From the NCBI RefSeq assembly GCF_047511655.1, contig NC_133396.1, forward strand, positions 128,721,490-128,785,489: a stretch of DNA of 64,000 nt, in the 5' to 3' direction. The position numbers and the translations under genes are program-made. This document shows positions 22,136-33,544 of this stretch, in pieces (positions within the stretch are counted from its first letter, which is position 1; every line of letters starts with the position of its first letter). Source of the stretch: Castor canadensis (Eukaryota; Chordata; Mammalia; Rodentia; Castoridae). Below the pieces are notes generated by a model. That model did not search any database. It saw nothing but the letters and a program-made list of their open reading frames with translations, and had not been told where the DNA came from.

Positions 22136-23091
22136 TTGAAGGAGAAAGAGGAAGATTGGCAGAACTCCCATGTTCATGGATTGGCAGAATTACTGTTGTT
22201 AATGTGGCCATAGATTCAATGTAATCCCCATCAAAATCTCAGTTATATTCTTCACAGAAATAGAAAAAAATCCTAAAACTCAGATGGAAGCACAAAGGCC
22301 CCAAATAGCCAAAGCAAATCTGATCAAGAAAAGCAATGTGGGAAGTCTCACTATACCTGATCTTGAAATTATACTATAGAGCCACAGCAACAAAAGTGTC
22401 ATAGTACTAGTTTAAAAACAGATGCATAGACTAATGGAATAGAGTAGAGGACCCAGAAACAGACCCAAGTGTCTGCAATCATCTGATTCTCAACAACAAT
22501 GCCAAAAACATACCTGGGAGAAATGGCGGCCTCTTTACCAAGTGGTATTGTGACAACTGGATGTCCACACATAGAAGACTGAAGCTGGACCCCTATCTTT
22601 TATCCTGACAAAAATCAACTCAAAATGGATCCAAGAACTGAAACTTTGAAACTACTAAGGAAAAATATAGGGGAAACACTTCAAGATATAGTCATAGGCA
22701 ACAACTTTCTGAATAGGACTCCAGTTGCCCAGGAAATAATAGCAAGGATGGACAAATAGAATTTCATCAAACTAAAAAGCTTCTGCACAACAAAGGAAAC
22801 AACAGAGTGGAAAGATAGCCTGCAGAATGGGAGAGAAGCTTTGCCAGCTGTTCATTCAGAGTATATAAGGAACTCAAAAATGAAGCACCAAAAAAAAAAA
22901 AAAAGACAAGTAATTCAGTTAATAAATGAGCAAATGAACTGAACAGACACTTTTCAAAAGATATACAAATGGCCAATAATGCATAAAAAATGTCCAACAT
23001 CTTTCACCATCAAGGAAAAGCAAATCAAAACTACATTGTGATCCATCTCATCTCAGTCATAATGGCTGTCATTAAGAAAACCAAGCCAGGC

Positions 23092-23220
23092 TGGAAGGGG
23101 GATAGAGGAGGAGGTAAAACCATGTATGGTTATTTGATCCATTGTAAGTACTTTTGTAAATGCCACAATGTACCCCACCCAGCAAAACAATTTTTAAAAA
23201 AAGAGAAAGAAAGAAAGAAA
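23092..23220 (+). mobile_element. Very short L1 3' tail insertion
   Basis: About 130 bp: a G-rich 3' UTR piece, AAATGCCACAATGTACCCC, and an A/G tail. It is flanked by an 18-bp near-perfect duplication, AAGAAAACCAAGCCAGGC at 23074-23091 and the same with one change at 23221-23238. The duplicated target includes the first bases of the SINE that follows, so this L1 tail landed in the SINE after the SINE had landed in L1. Confidence 0.75.
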
Positions 23221-23227
23221 AAGAAAA

Positions 23228-23460
23228 CCAAGTCAGGCACTAGTGGCTCACACCTGTAATCCTAGCTTCTTAGGAGGCAGTGATCAGGAGGATCATGGTT
23301 CAAGGCCAGTCTGGGCAACATAGCTTGCAAGACCCTATCTCAACAATACCCAACACAAAAAAAGGGCTGGTGGAGTGGATCAATCTGTAGAGTGCCCGCC
23401 TAGGAAGTGTGAGGCCCTGTGTTCAAATTCCAGTACCGCCAAAAAGAAAAAAAAAAAAAA
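23228..23460 (+). repeat. Composite SINE: one 7SL-like module plus tRNA module
   Basis: The 7SL-like part CACTAGTGGCTCACACCTG.. is joined through ACCCAACACAAAAAAAGG to the tRNA part (about 23366-23440), which ends CAGTACCGCC and an A-run. Confidence 0.85.
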
Positions 23461-23463
23461 ACA

Positions 23464-23660
23464 AGCTAGGGGTATAGCTTAGCATGAGCAAGGCCTGAGT
23501 TCCATCTCCAGCAAAGGAAAAAAAACTCAGAATTTTATTGTGCATTTTATTGTACATGCCTGGAATCCCAACACTCAGGAAGATCATGAGTTTGAGGCAA
23601 GCCTGGGCTATGTTTTTGAGACCTTGTCTCAAAAAACAAACAAAACAAAAATAATTTTAA
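23464..23660 (+). repeat. ID-like SINE followed by B1-like SINE
   Basis: 23464-23522 is a degraded ID body (AGGGGTATAGCTTAGCATG, TTCCATCTCCAGC). 23540-23660 is B1-like (TGTACATGCCTGGAATCC, GCAAGCCTGGGCTATG) with a (CAAA)n tail. Confidence 0.75.
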
Positions 23661-24262
23661 AAAATCCCACAAAACTATAAGGAAAATGGAACCTTTACTG
23701 TTGGTGGGAATGTAAATTAGACAGCCACTACAGAAATCAAATATGGAGGTTCCTCAAAAAGCTAAAATCAGAACTTGCACACAATCCAGGTATGTGTCTG
23801 CTCCTGAGTATATGCCCAAATCAATCAAAGTCGGCATCCAGTAGACATCTGCTTGCCCATATTTATCGTGGTCTTATTTACAAATCATGGAATCAGCCCA
23901 GGTGCCCATCAATAGATGAGTGGATAGAGAAAATGTGGCATACACGCCCCATGGAGCATCATTCAGCCATTAAGAAGAACAAAATCACATCGTTTGCGGG
24001 AAAATGGATGGAATCGGAGGTCATTGTGCTAAGTGAAATAAGCCAGGCTCAGAGAGACAAGTGTCACATGCTTTCTCTCATTTGTGGAATCTAGAGAAAA
24101 AACAAGACATGAAACTAGAAGGACTGTCAGGAAAGAGGAAGGGGACAGAGGGAGGGGGTAGGAGTGGGTAATGAGCGTGTGAGTATGATCAAAATATGTT
24201 ACATGAATGAAAATGTTGCAATGAAACCGCATTGTCTGTGTAACTAATAAACTCTAATAAAA

Positions 24263-24424
24263 GCAGTAATTTAGGACATGTTACACTCAATAGTTGAAAA
24301 TCTGAATTTATTCAAAAACACTCATGTTTTAAAATGAATCATTCACATTTCCCTAAAACAGTTGGCCCTCTAGAAATTATGATGCATCATTCATTCATTC
24401 ATTCATCAAACATCTGCTCTATAA
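24263..24424. other. Unassigned sequence with short ATTC repeat
   Basis: It contains a short (CATT)n run near 24388. Nothing else was recognised. Confidence 0.4.
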
Positions 24425-24545
24425 ATGGGATTAATGGTGTGCCCCAAGGGGAAATTGTGAGGACACTGAATGAGCGAATACATGTGAAGTCCTTGGGACA
24501 GTGCCTGGCTCATGGTAAACACCATGTCAGGGTCACTTCTGCTAG
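24425..24545 (+). repeat. MIR 3' part
   Basis: GGAAATTGTGAGGACACTGAATG.. and ..GGGACAGTGCCTGGCTCATGG match the MIR 3' half. Confidence 0.65.
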
Positions 24546-24669
24546 TATATCTTGACGTTGTCCCAGGTACCGTGGGAATTAGAGAGTTAACTGAGGCAAG
24601 ATCTCAAGACAAGATCATAGCTTGATACCTCAAAGAAATGTGAACTCAAAGAAAGTCAGTATAATTGAG

Positions 24670-24810
24670 GTTTCCCATCAGGGTGTGCCTCAGAACCCCC
24701 TGGGCCTCTCCCTCACAGTTTTGATTCACTAGAGAGGAGGCAAGACTGGGCATCTGAATTCCATTAAAAGGTGCCAGGAGGTTCTGAGGCACACCCAAGA
24801 TGCAGGGGGC
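24670..24810 (+). mobile_element. MER5-type hAT nonautonomous transposon
   Basis: The arms 24681-24703 and 24774-24796 are inverted repeats of 23 bp with one mismatch, built on GTGTGCCTCAGAACCCCCTGG. The 70-bp middle contains GGGCATCTGAATTCC, as in MER5A. The outermost CAGTGG ends are not preserved. Confidence 0.75.
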
Positions 24811-24979
24811 TGTGCTCTACTACAGTGGACGTGGCAGCCTTGGGGAGGGGCTGATTGACTCTGCCTGCTTCAATCAGGGCAGTCTTCCCAGAAGACGTGC
24901 TCTGAAACCTCAGGCAAAGACAGTGGTAACATCGTTCAAATAGAAGGATTAGTTCCCATTGTACGGGTGAAATTGGGAT

Positions 24980-25072
24980 GTATAGCCCCAGCTGGGTGTA
25001 ACTCCATGGTAGAGCACTTGCTAGCATGTGTGAGGCCCCAGGTTCAATCTCCAACACCTTACTCCCACCCTC
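24980..25072 (+). repeat. ID-type SINE
   Basis: AGCCCCAGCTGGGTGTAACTCCATGGTAGAGCACTTG.. then GAGGCCCCAGGTTCAATCTC show A and B box parts in sense. Confidence 0.75.
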
Positions 25073-26017
25073 AAAAGTGGAATTTTCTAGAAACTGCCAG
25101 AGTCACTCAGTGCCCATGCAGCATCAGCTCAGGAGGGGTGGGGGCTGGAGGACAGAGGAGATGCCAGGAGATGAAGCAGAGAAACAGACAGGGCTTGACT
25201 CCTTGGTTCCAGGACCATTTTATTTTTCAGTCAGGATCTGAAAAGGCTATATCTCTTTCTGCAGGAAGAAAACACATATACATACAAAATCTTCCCACAA
25301 TTTCAGGAGGTTCATGGACAGCCCTTAGCCCAGGCCCACTCACTCGTGCACAGACTGAAAACCAGGTTGAATGTGATACAGAGGTATGGAATACAAAGGG
25401 AGGATTGAGTTTGGGGGAATGAATGAGCTCACTTTGGGACAAGTTGAATTGGAGGTATTTCCCATTTGATGTCTGAGTAGCACTGTCTCACTGGCAGATG
25501 GAGTTAAGGAAGAAGTGTAGGCTGGAGACCTAGCTTTGGGTAGTCTGCAGATTGGTGGTGGGAGTAGTTGGGAGTGAGGTAGTGTGTGTGGTGAGAAAGG
25601 CAGAGGATGGTCAGGTTCTGATGTGACACATGAGACATACCTTTACTAGTTCAGGATACCTCACTAGGCATGGCAAAGGCTGGTTATAAACTTGAATAGG
25701 ACAGTCAGGGTCGATAGCCTTGGGGTAAGGGTCAAGCAAGGACAAAATGAGGGAAGCATGGAAAACATGGTTGCCACTTCTTCAAGTTCAAGCAGGTTGG
25801 ACCAGTGTGGTCATTTGGGAGAGTCCTTGCAGTGGGTAGGCATCTACAGCTCTCTGGCTGAGAGGCAGGGTGCATTGAAAGGCTGGGAATCCAGAGCACG
25901 TCCACTGTCCCTCAAGATCTGGAAGTGCTCAGGACCTCTCTCCTTCTTCTAGGGTGTCTGAGAAATGCCTCATTCCAGTCAGCATGATGGACTCAGGAAT
26001 ATAGCCACATTGCTGTG

Positions 26018-26018
<1 letters not shown>
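25073..26018. other. Mostly unassigned; possible ancient repeat at 25460-25900
   Basis: The part at 25460-25900 (GATGTCTGAGTAGCACTG.., AGACCTAGCTTTGGG..) has a purine-rich texture like the inner part of the old repeat at 37815-38745. I cannot confirm it. Confidence 0.3.

Positions 26019-26054
<36 letters not shown>
26019..26054. repeat. (CT)n microsatellite
   Basis: A pure TC run of about 18 units. Confidence 0.95.
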
Positions 26055-26059
<5 letters not shown>

Positions 26060-26944
26060 GCCTCAGAGCCCAGGATCCTCCCATCTCATCCCCACTTGCC
26101 CTGTGAATGTATCTATACAAAAGGACTTTTTAAACGGATGCATTTCAAAACACATTTAGCTAGTGTCTTTTTTAAGAATAAAGTTATTGGAATTGGGGAG
26201 TATCATAGGAAATACTAGACATATGGTCACCATATGAGAAGACTGTGAGTTTTTAGGCGGGGCAGGAACATTTTCTGAACTACTATCTTATGTTCCCTCC
26301 CAGTATTTCCTTCTGCTTCTTGGCCTTCCTCCTCAAAGCCTCAGGGAGGGCTATCAGCAGAGCAAAAACCTTTCCCTGCCCCTTGACTACATCATAAGGA
26401 TGAGAATAAAGAGTGGGAAGACCCCCTTCCCTCTATCTGACTGACAGTTCCTGAAATGCAGGTACATGGGAAGAGGATCTGGGGGAGGGGGAAGATCAGA
26501 GAACACTGACATTGACAGGAGAAGTGGACCCTGAACCCATTTCTTCTCCTAGACACCAAGCTGAGTCCCAGAGAGTTTCAAAATCCCAGTAGCTCACAGG
26601 GAGCCAAGACCAGAAGGGCCTGTGCCCTCTGCCCTCAGACAGCTGTAGGAGGCCACAGGCTCCCAGAGACAAGTGCTATAGGGAATGTCTACACAGGTAC
26701 CCCACCATCAGGAAATGACTTCCCAGGAAATTGTCTCCTCTTGGATCCAGCGTATGGTGGAGCCCCAGAATCATGACTGAGTGGTAGGAAGTAGCAGAGA
26801 GCCACCAACCTGAAGGGACCACAGAATGCGAGCAAGAGGCAGCTTCCCACCCAGCAGTGCTAGAGCAGAAGACAGTGTCTCAGAGAATGTTTCTGCAAAA
26901 AGGCACCACTGAGTGTCAGAGCCTGGGCCCTCTACCCCACATAT
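26055..26944. other. Unassigned sequence
   Basis: No gene or repeat recognised in about 890 bp. Confidence 0.4.
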
Positions 26945-27131
26945 CAGTACTGGGCCTTCCCCTGGCTGGGCAGGAGCTCTGCCACTTAAGCCACACCTCC
27001 AGCTCTTTTTTGCTGTCGTTATTTTTCAGATAGGGTCTCAAGTGTTGCCCAGGGCTAAAATTAGACCATGATCCTCCTACTATGCCTCCTGAGTAGCTGG
27101 GATTACAAGCCCACACAATCACACCCAGCCC
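26945..27131 (-). repeat. Composite SINE: 7SL-like plus tRNA module
   Basis: Read in antisense: a tRNA part (GGGCAGGAGCTCTGCCACTTAA..) and a 7SL part (TAGGGTCTCAAGTGTTGCCC.., GAGTAGCTGGGATTACAAG). The joint (CAGCTCTTTTTTGCTGTCG) is the 'AGCAAAAA' linker class. Confidence 0.85.
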
Positions 27132-28509
27132 TAAAATCTAATTTCTTTAAAAACAAAAAAAGTCACATTTCTTACACACATGAATTCATAAACCAAGATT
27201 CATACATATAAAATCATATACGTGTACAGATTCAACAAGTTGGCTTTAAAAAAAAAACTGGGACTTTTTATAAAATAGAAGACAGGTGGCCACTGTGCTA
27301 TAAACCTGAGTCTTTAGGAGGCTTTCAAGAGAAGAAAAAGTTATTCTAACCCCACTCCCTCAGAAAACCGCCCAACAAACAAACCAAGAGAAAGAGGGTC
27401 TTTGTAATGCTAGCAGTCATTTTCCAAACATTTCACCAGAAAAAAAGAAATTCCCTTGAATCTAGTCATTCATTCATCTCAGGCAAATATGGAAAATCTG
27501 AAAGAATGAGCAATGAAGAGAGAGAAGTTACCAGAACAGGGGCTGGGGATGGAAAATTTTTGCAATTCTGTAGCCGTTGCCATCTCTGTTGGTAACAGGT
27601 TATGAATGTAGTGTTTTGGTGCCTGCTGTTAAGAGGAGCTGGGCAGACACTCAAGACACTGGCTCCCTTGACCTTTGTGTATTTGAAGTCCCGATGCTTT
27701 GATGTCTGCCACAGCTGCCTCACCCACTCCTCAGAAAGCACCCTAGCAAGTCTTGTACACCTCCCCCCACAACCCCTTAACAATTTGGACAATTTGTGAA
27801 GCAGAACCCTGGAGCCTCCTGCCATCAGAGGCCTCCCCTGGAATGGGATGCAAACACAGAGGAGACTACTCTTACTGGGGCAGAGGAGGCTGCTGCTGTC
27901 TGCTCACTGACTGGACACATCAGAAGGCTGAAAGTGGCTTTGGATGAAGATAGAAGGAGCATTTCCAGATCCACTGAATCACAAAACACTAAATCATGTC
28001 CCCCAGGAGAAACCAGGGATGAACTTAACCCTTGCTCAGGTGCAAGGGCCAGATCAGGTGTCGCAGAAGCAAGGGTGAGATGCTCAGTTAGTGCTATCTC
28101 TCTGCTGGGCTTTTTCCAGAGCCTTCTACTTTCAAACACACCCGCAGACACATACCCAGGCATGTGTTTTACTCTCCTACATCTCTAAGGTGTCCTCAGA
28201 TCGCCAAAGCTTTGTTCCCAAAATTTTGCCTTGAAGAATTTTTTCAGACCCTGTAAGGCAGGAAACAGAGGATGGAAAGTCTGTCATTGGAGCAGAGGAA
28301 TGGACACAGATGGAAGGGTGATGACCCAAGTCCAGTCTCAGGATTTCTTATCAAACTCAGGCATATTTCGGAACAGAAAGGACTTGGGTCACCCCATCCT
28401 CATGTCCCTCTATCTTTATGACTTCTTCTCTTCTAGATAAGGAATCAGAGAAGGAGCCAGTGTGTAATGGTCAGAGCTAACCAAGCAAAGAGGGTGTAAA
28501 CAGCAATGT
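27132..28509. other. Unassigned sequence
   Basis: No convincing repeat or gene. 27132-27400 is AT-rich and may hold a worn SINE (GGTGGCCACTGTGCTATAAA). Open frames of 112-130 codons on both strands near 27800-28190 overlap each other and show no known domain. Confidence 0.4.
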
Positions 28510-28740
28510 CTAACCCTTTCCAGCACTTTCTGTGCACCAGGCCCTTGATGTGGTCTGTCTTACTTAGTTCCCCAACAGTCCAGTGAGGGAGGGACATGAC
28601 CAATCCATGTTTCAGGACCAAAGCCAAGATCCACACAGGCTACGTCACTCACACAAAGCTGCATAGCTATGAAGAGGCAGGCTAGGGTTTAAGCTCAGGT
28701 CCGTTTGATTCCAAGCCCCCACTGTGAACTCCTATACTAC
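28510..28740 (-). repeat. MIR SINE relic
   Basis: Antisense MIR order: CACTTTCTGTGCACCAGGCC, ..CACACAAAGCTGCATAGC.., GGTTTAAGCTCAGGTCCG.., GATTCCAAGCCC. Confidence 0.7.
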
Positions 28741-29102
28741 CCATATCCTGGAAGGACTGCAGAGGAATACATGGCTCCTACAAAGCTGGGGAGGTAACTA
28801 GACCAGTACACAAAAAGAGAGGATGTGGAAAATCTGGTTTAGAAGTGTAGATGGCATCTTTGGGGAAAAGTTGGAAAGTTCATCATTGAAAATGGTGATG
28901 TTATTCCTGTTTGCACAAAGCTAGTGGAAAAGGGAAGTTGGAGTTAACGAGTTGGAAGGTTCGGCTGTGCTTTACTTTAACTTCCTCTAAGTTAAAGGAG
29001 AGGGGGAGTTCCCCTCTCATGGTCCCAGCTCAACTCCAGTTCAAGATTCTAATTCCCAGACCCTTTGCTGAGCCATACTCCCCAGCCTGTCCAACCATCA
29101 AA
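28741..29102. other. Unassigned sequence
   Basis: No gene or repeat recognised. Confidence 0.4.
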
Positions 29103-29187
29103 CTCCCAGCGGGGCGGGACAGAACCCAAGCTCCCAGCAGGGTGGGACAGAACCCAAGCTCCCAGAGGGGTGGGACAGAGCTCCAAG
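29103..29187 (+). repeat. 28-bp minisatellite, three copies
   Basis: Units at 29103-29130 and 29131-29158 differ at two positions; the third (29159-29187) is more diverged. Each begins CTCCCAG and contains GGGACAGA. Confidence 0.9.
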
Positions 29188-29695
29188 GGAAGCTGCCAAG
29201 GCTACCCTGACTCTAGAAGGCAATAGAAAGAATGATACAGAGAAGAGTTATTATCATGGTAGGAAGCCGGCACTCTGTCTGGTTCATCTGTGAACACTTG
29301 CCCAAAGCTTTGCTTCTGGGACCTCCCCAAAGGCTCTGAAGGTTCTGGGAAGGTTTAATGACTTGGAGAGTGGAGAGGAGGGTTATAGACATTTTGTTGA
29401 AAGAATGAGTGACAGTAACTAGCAGCATCAGAGACAGCTCTGGCTTTGAACAGGGTTGAGAGCTCCAATTATCCCTTCCTACATGTGGCACTAACCAGTA
29501 TAGTCAAAGAGAACTGCCCAGAAGATGCCATTTCTCAGACAATGGGTACAACAGAAAAAGCAACAGACCAGGAATCAGAGAAACAAACTGTCTCCCCACT
29601 CCCCAACCAGGTCTGTGGATTCTGTAAAGGGCTCTCTTCCTGGATTGCTGACAGCTGCCTTGTTGCTGGGAGCTCACAGGCTTTCCTCTGCATGC
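29188..29695. other. Unassigned sequence
   Basis: No gene or repeat recognised. Confidence 0.4.
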
Positions 29696-29885
29696 TTTGG
29701 AAAAGTTCTCTCTTCCCTTCTTATAAAGCTGCCAATGCCACTGGAGTAAGACCCAACCCTTATGAGCTCATTTAACCTTAATTACCATTAAATGCCCTAT
29801 CTCCAAATTTAGCAACATTGGGAATTGGGGATCCAGCATATGAGTAAGGGGGACACAATTCAGTCCACAGTATCCCTCTCCAAGC
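29696..29885 (-). mobile_element. LTR fossil fragment, MaLR-like
   Basis: Phrases common in antisense MaLR-like LTRs appear: TTATGAGCTCATTTAACCTT.., GCCCTATCTCCAAATTTAGC, ATATGAGTAAGGGGGACACA, ATTCAGTCCACAG. It is short, old and broken. Confidence 0.5.
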
Positions 29886-30039
29886 CTCAGTTTTCTCATT
29901 TTCACAGTGTTTTGTCCTCAACACCACTGAGTGAAGGGACTCTGCCTGTCCTCCTTGGTTCCAGTTGTTCTGCCCCTATGTGATGACACTTTCAGAGTCC
30001 TTCACCCAAGCTATTCACTGGAGAATTCTGCTGCCCTGT

Positions 30040-30510
30040 AAAGGAGTAAGGAAGATATTAATATGTGGTGCACTGGAGGATGTGGCACAGAAAGTCACCT
30101 TGGAACTTAGTGGCTTAAAACAACCATTTTATTCTATCTTTGCATTTCGCTCAAAAAATGTGGCAGGGCTCAGTTGGTTGTTTCTTCTCTTCCATGTGTC
30201 TTCACCTGAGGTTATTTCAGTGTTGGGTGGGTGGTGGGCTGATTGGGAGGGTGCAAGATGGTTTCACCCACAAGTCTGGTGCCTGGCAGAGGTGGCCAAA
30301 AGTCTGGGCTCAGCAGACTGTTGTCAGAGTGCTTGCTCCAACATGGCCATCTCACACAGAGGCCCAGGGCTTCTAGAGTGTTTCAGGAGACTTGGGAGGA
30401 AGCATCAGACGTCCTTGAAAGTTCTAGGACATCACCTCTGCCATATCCCATTGGTCAGGAAAGCTACTAAGTCTAATACAGAGCTCAAAAGGAGGTAGAA
30501 AAGACTTGTG
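30040..30510. repeat. Medium-reiterated ancient element, family not assigned
   Basis: It starts with a GGAACTTAGTGGCTTAAAAC motif typical of an old mammalian interspersed repeat and continues through GGGCTCAGTTGGTTG and TCCAACATGGCCATCTCAC. A short relative appears at 61900-61975 (TTAAAGGCTTAAAAGACC). Confidence 0.45.
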
Positions 30511-30534
30511 ACCATCTTTAATTGACCACGTGTC

Positions 30535-30885
30535 CTATATTAGTCTTTTTTTGTTAATATAATGAAATACATGAGGCAGGCTACTTTATAAGGAAAAGAG
30601 ATTTATTTTGGCTCACAGTTCTGGTCCTCAGGGACCTCATATGCTGATGGCCTTATTGTTGGCAGAGTCCTAAGGCAGCACAGAGCATCACATGGCAAGA
30701 GACAGGGTCTGCATGCGTGTGTGTGTGTGTGTGTGCATTTGCTTGTGAAGCCACCAGTATTCAACCATAAGGTTCTGCTTTTCCTCCAAACCATGGCTGA
30801 ATTAAGTTTCCACAGTTTTCATATCTCACAATGGGAATAACTTTCACATGAAACTTTGGGAAACTCAAGCCATAACAATCTCCAT
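30535..30885 (-). mobile_element. Solo MaLR LTR fossil (MST/MLT1-like)
   Basis: In antisense it shows TATTAGTC near one end, GAGATTTATTTTGGCTCACAG (the polyadenylation region), ..CATCACATGGCAAGAGA.. and GAAACTCAAGCCATAACA at the other end. It contains a short (GT)n run (30714-30735). Old and broken. Confidence 0.7.
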
Positions 30886-31737
30886 CTCCACTGGGAGAAG
30901 AGAGACAGGCAGCTGCTTTGAGAGTGGACAACATGGACGCCTGCTCTTAATGTTGTGATGTGTAGCAGAGAGGAATGGGGTGTGGTGACTGGTTCCAGGC
31001 AGATCAGACAGTTGGGTCAGTGGCTGTGAGCCGGAAAGACTGGAAGTCAAGGAACTGCATGTTTGTTCCAGAATGGGAAGTCAGCCTGACTTATGACTTG
31101 GAGAATTTGGGTTACCCTAGGCCCAACTGTGTCCAGGAGCCCACAGGCTCTGGTTTGTGGAGAACTGTTTGTTCAAGGTTCACTGTCCACTCTGGTGCAG
31201 CCCCTGGAATGGATCTAGGATGGGAGGGACTGAGCAGAATCTTGACCTCCTGTCTCTCAAAACAGAAGACTGGAGGGAGAAGCCTAAGGTTTGCTGGGCC
31301 TGACAATGAACTTAGGAGTACAGAAGTAAAGACAGGGAGGTAAACTGCACTGAGTGAGGGGTATGTAAAGAGCTATACCAGTTTCCTAGAACTTTCAAGG
31401 GATGTGAGCTCCCAGGGGCAGGGGCTGGCTCTTATGCATGTTTGTACTTCAGACTGAACACCTGACAGGTTGTAATTGCTCCATGAATCCTATTAGAGGG
31501 AGAGAGGAAGAGCAGCAGGCAGGAGGAAAGAATGCAAGGAAGGTTGGTACTCTGACTTCTCCTCAAAATTGATTGGCTATCGAATTAAGACATGTCATTA
31601 TTCTGATTGAAAGCTAATTTCTCCTGGAGGCAGAGTTGGTAAATGTCAGTCCAAAGTTTCTGGAATTTTGGACCTCAAAATCTTATTCTGCCATTGGTCC
31701 AGCCTCCTCTCTCAAATGAACTGCTTATTAAGGTTAC
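30886..31737. other. Unassigned sequence
   Basis: No gene or repeat recognised in about 850 bp. Confidence 0.4.
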
Positions 31738-31880
31738 GGAGCCTTCTAGCATCTGATAGACAGACCTGGATTCAAATCCCCATACAACTACTTTAGCCAT
31801 GGGACCTGTGGTGAATTACTTAACTTTGGTTTGTGATAAGAGAGGTGAGGGTCCTTACTGCAATGAGAGCTCAGAAAACA
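31738..31880 (+). repeat. MIR SINE relic
   Basis: CAGACCTGGATTCAAATCCC.., then ..GTGAATTACTTAACTTTGG.. match the MIR 5' half and core. Confidence 0.7.
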
Positions 31881-33334
31881 AGGGTGACACAGCCGAACTG
31901 CAGAGTTGTCACATGGTCCCCAGGGAGGGCCTACAATCTCCCTGCCCCTGTGGATCAGGTGGGATCCCTCCAGCTGCCCTCCTCTCCTCCACCTTCATGT
32001 CTCTGTCCCTGTGGCCTGCTGGCCTTTCTTCAGGCTCAGTCCTTTCTGCCTGTGACTGCCTGTTTTCCCTGTGCGTTTTTCTTGAACTCCAGCTCCTGGT
32101 ATCCTAGGAGGTGAGAGGCCAGCAAAAAGCCCGGGGCCAGCTATAGGGACAGGACTGTCCACCCAGTAGTTTCTGGAGGGATAATCCTCATCTCCTTCCA
32201 GCTGCTCTTATTTGAGTGGAAAACAAAACAAAAGGAAACATGCTCCTTAGTTCCACAGCATTCCAGGAGCTTGCCACAGCCACAGAGAACCCCACTTCTC
32301 TTCTAGCCTTCTGTCTTGTCCCTGCACCCCAGCCTCAGTGGCTTCTCTGTCCTGCACCACTCCCTTCATGCCTATGTGTGGAGCCTAGCACCATCTCTGG
32401 AGACCCAGAGCAGTGTGTAGGGGCAGAGCCGTGGCATGGCCGCTCAGACTCCACCTGATCTAAGAAGAGCTGGTTCTGTCTTTAGACTTTTTTGGGCACA
32501 ATGCTTGATCTGGAGGATGATGCTGACCTGATCCAGGATGGGCCTATGCTAACAATAGGTTGTCCAGCAAGAAACCAGGGAGTTCAGGCAAGCAGTTCAG
32601 GTCGTGCCCAAGACTCACCCCCATGCAGGGGAGGGACCAACACACTATGGAGATGAAGCTTCTGAGTCCTCTCCTCCAATGGAATGCAAGCCCACAGAAG
32701 CAATGAGATCAGGACCAACTTTCTGTCCACCACGGGGCACCCGTGCACTGTGAGGAAGGTCTAGCAGGAGCCGTCAACGTGGCTTTGTCCAGAGTGAGGA
32801 GCGAGCAGCTTGGGGAGGAGCCGCTGTAAGATGTTCTGGCAAGGCACTGTCACATTCCAGAACACAGAGGACCACGAACCCCAGCTTGGCCAGAGGCATC
32901 CAGAGCTGGCCCCCAGCCCAGGCATTTCTCCATCCAAGTCCAGATTTCTCTGTTCTCTCTCTCCTTGCATCCTGGGGCCAAAGCTTCCACTGGAGCTTCC
33001 GTCTGCTTTTCTGCAGAGGGTCTATGCTGGAACTGGGGGGGGGTGGGGGGGTGTAGGGAGAACTTTACACTTAGTCTACTGCTGCTGGTAAGCCACACAT
33101 CTGTAAAATATGGATGGAGAACCCACAAGTGCCCTGAACTGTGCCAGCCACCCAGAATGGAACGGTAAAGAAGCCCCTGTGTCTGCCCATGACACTGACT
33201 ACCTAGTAGCCTGTGCTTATAGAAGCATCCTTCAGCCTCACGGGCTGGGCCCAGCAAGGAGCCCAAGGAGAAGATGTCACTGAGACTCTGCACCACCTGC
33301 TTGTCACTTCTGGTCCACTGGAGAAGCTCCGTAT
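31881..33334. other. Unassigned sequence
   Basis: About 1.45 kb with no recognised repeat apart from a G-run at 33037-33050. A 148-codon minus frame (32850-33296) has no known domain and looks like a chance frame. Confidence 0.4.
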
Positions 33335-33395
33335 GAATTAGTTGAGTGAGTGAGCAAATGAGTGAGCAAGTGAGTAAGAGTGAGTGAGTGAGTGA
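33335..33395 (+). repeat. (GTGA)n/(GAGT)n microsatellite
   Basis: Imperfect GAGT units, about 14 copies, immediately before an ancient repeat. Confidence 0.9.
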
Positions 33396-33530
33396 GGCTG
33401 TCCAAGAAGGCTTCCAGGAGGAAGGAGAATCTAAACAGGACCTTAATTAATGAGCAGGATTTGACCAGGCAGACAGGAACCTTAGAGAGGCAGGAAGGGA
33501 AGTGTGCGCAGAAGGGCTGTTCTGGACAAA
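33396..33530 (+). repeat. Ancient interspersed repeat, family not assigned
   Basis: GGCTTCCAGGAGGAAGGAG.., ..GGCAGGAAGGGAAG.. and GCAGAAGGGC resemble the repeat at 38080-38300 (same order, diverged). Confidence 0.45.
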
Positions 33531-33544
33531 CACAGAGGAACAGC

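Larger units (their letters stand above)
19605..24262 (+). mobile_element. Old sense-strand L1 mosaic with many nested insertions
   Basis: The left part (19605-20222) resembles an ORF1-side segment (GAAATCTTGGAAATGAAAAG, GACTAGACCAAGCAGAACAGAG). It jumps to ORF2 RT-region sequence at about 20223 (CCAGCATTACCCTGGTATCA), so a large internal piece is missing. ORF2 then continues in segments: 20513-21122 (including NNEPTEKEIKKTIPFSTA), 21446-21470, 21946-22008, 22136-23091 and 23661-24094, ending in SLICGI. The 3' UTR ends in AATAAA-like sequence near 24255. The gaps are SINEs, one MaLR LTR and an L1 tail. It is an old element with no complete frame. Confidence 0.8.
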
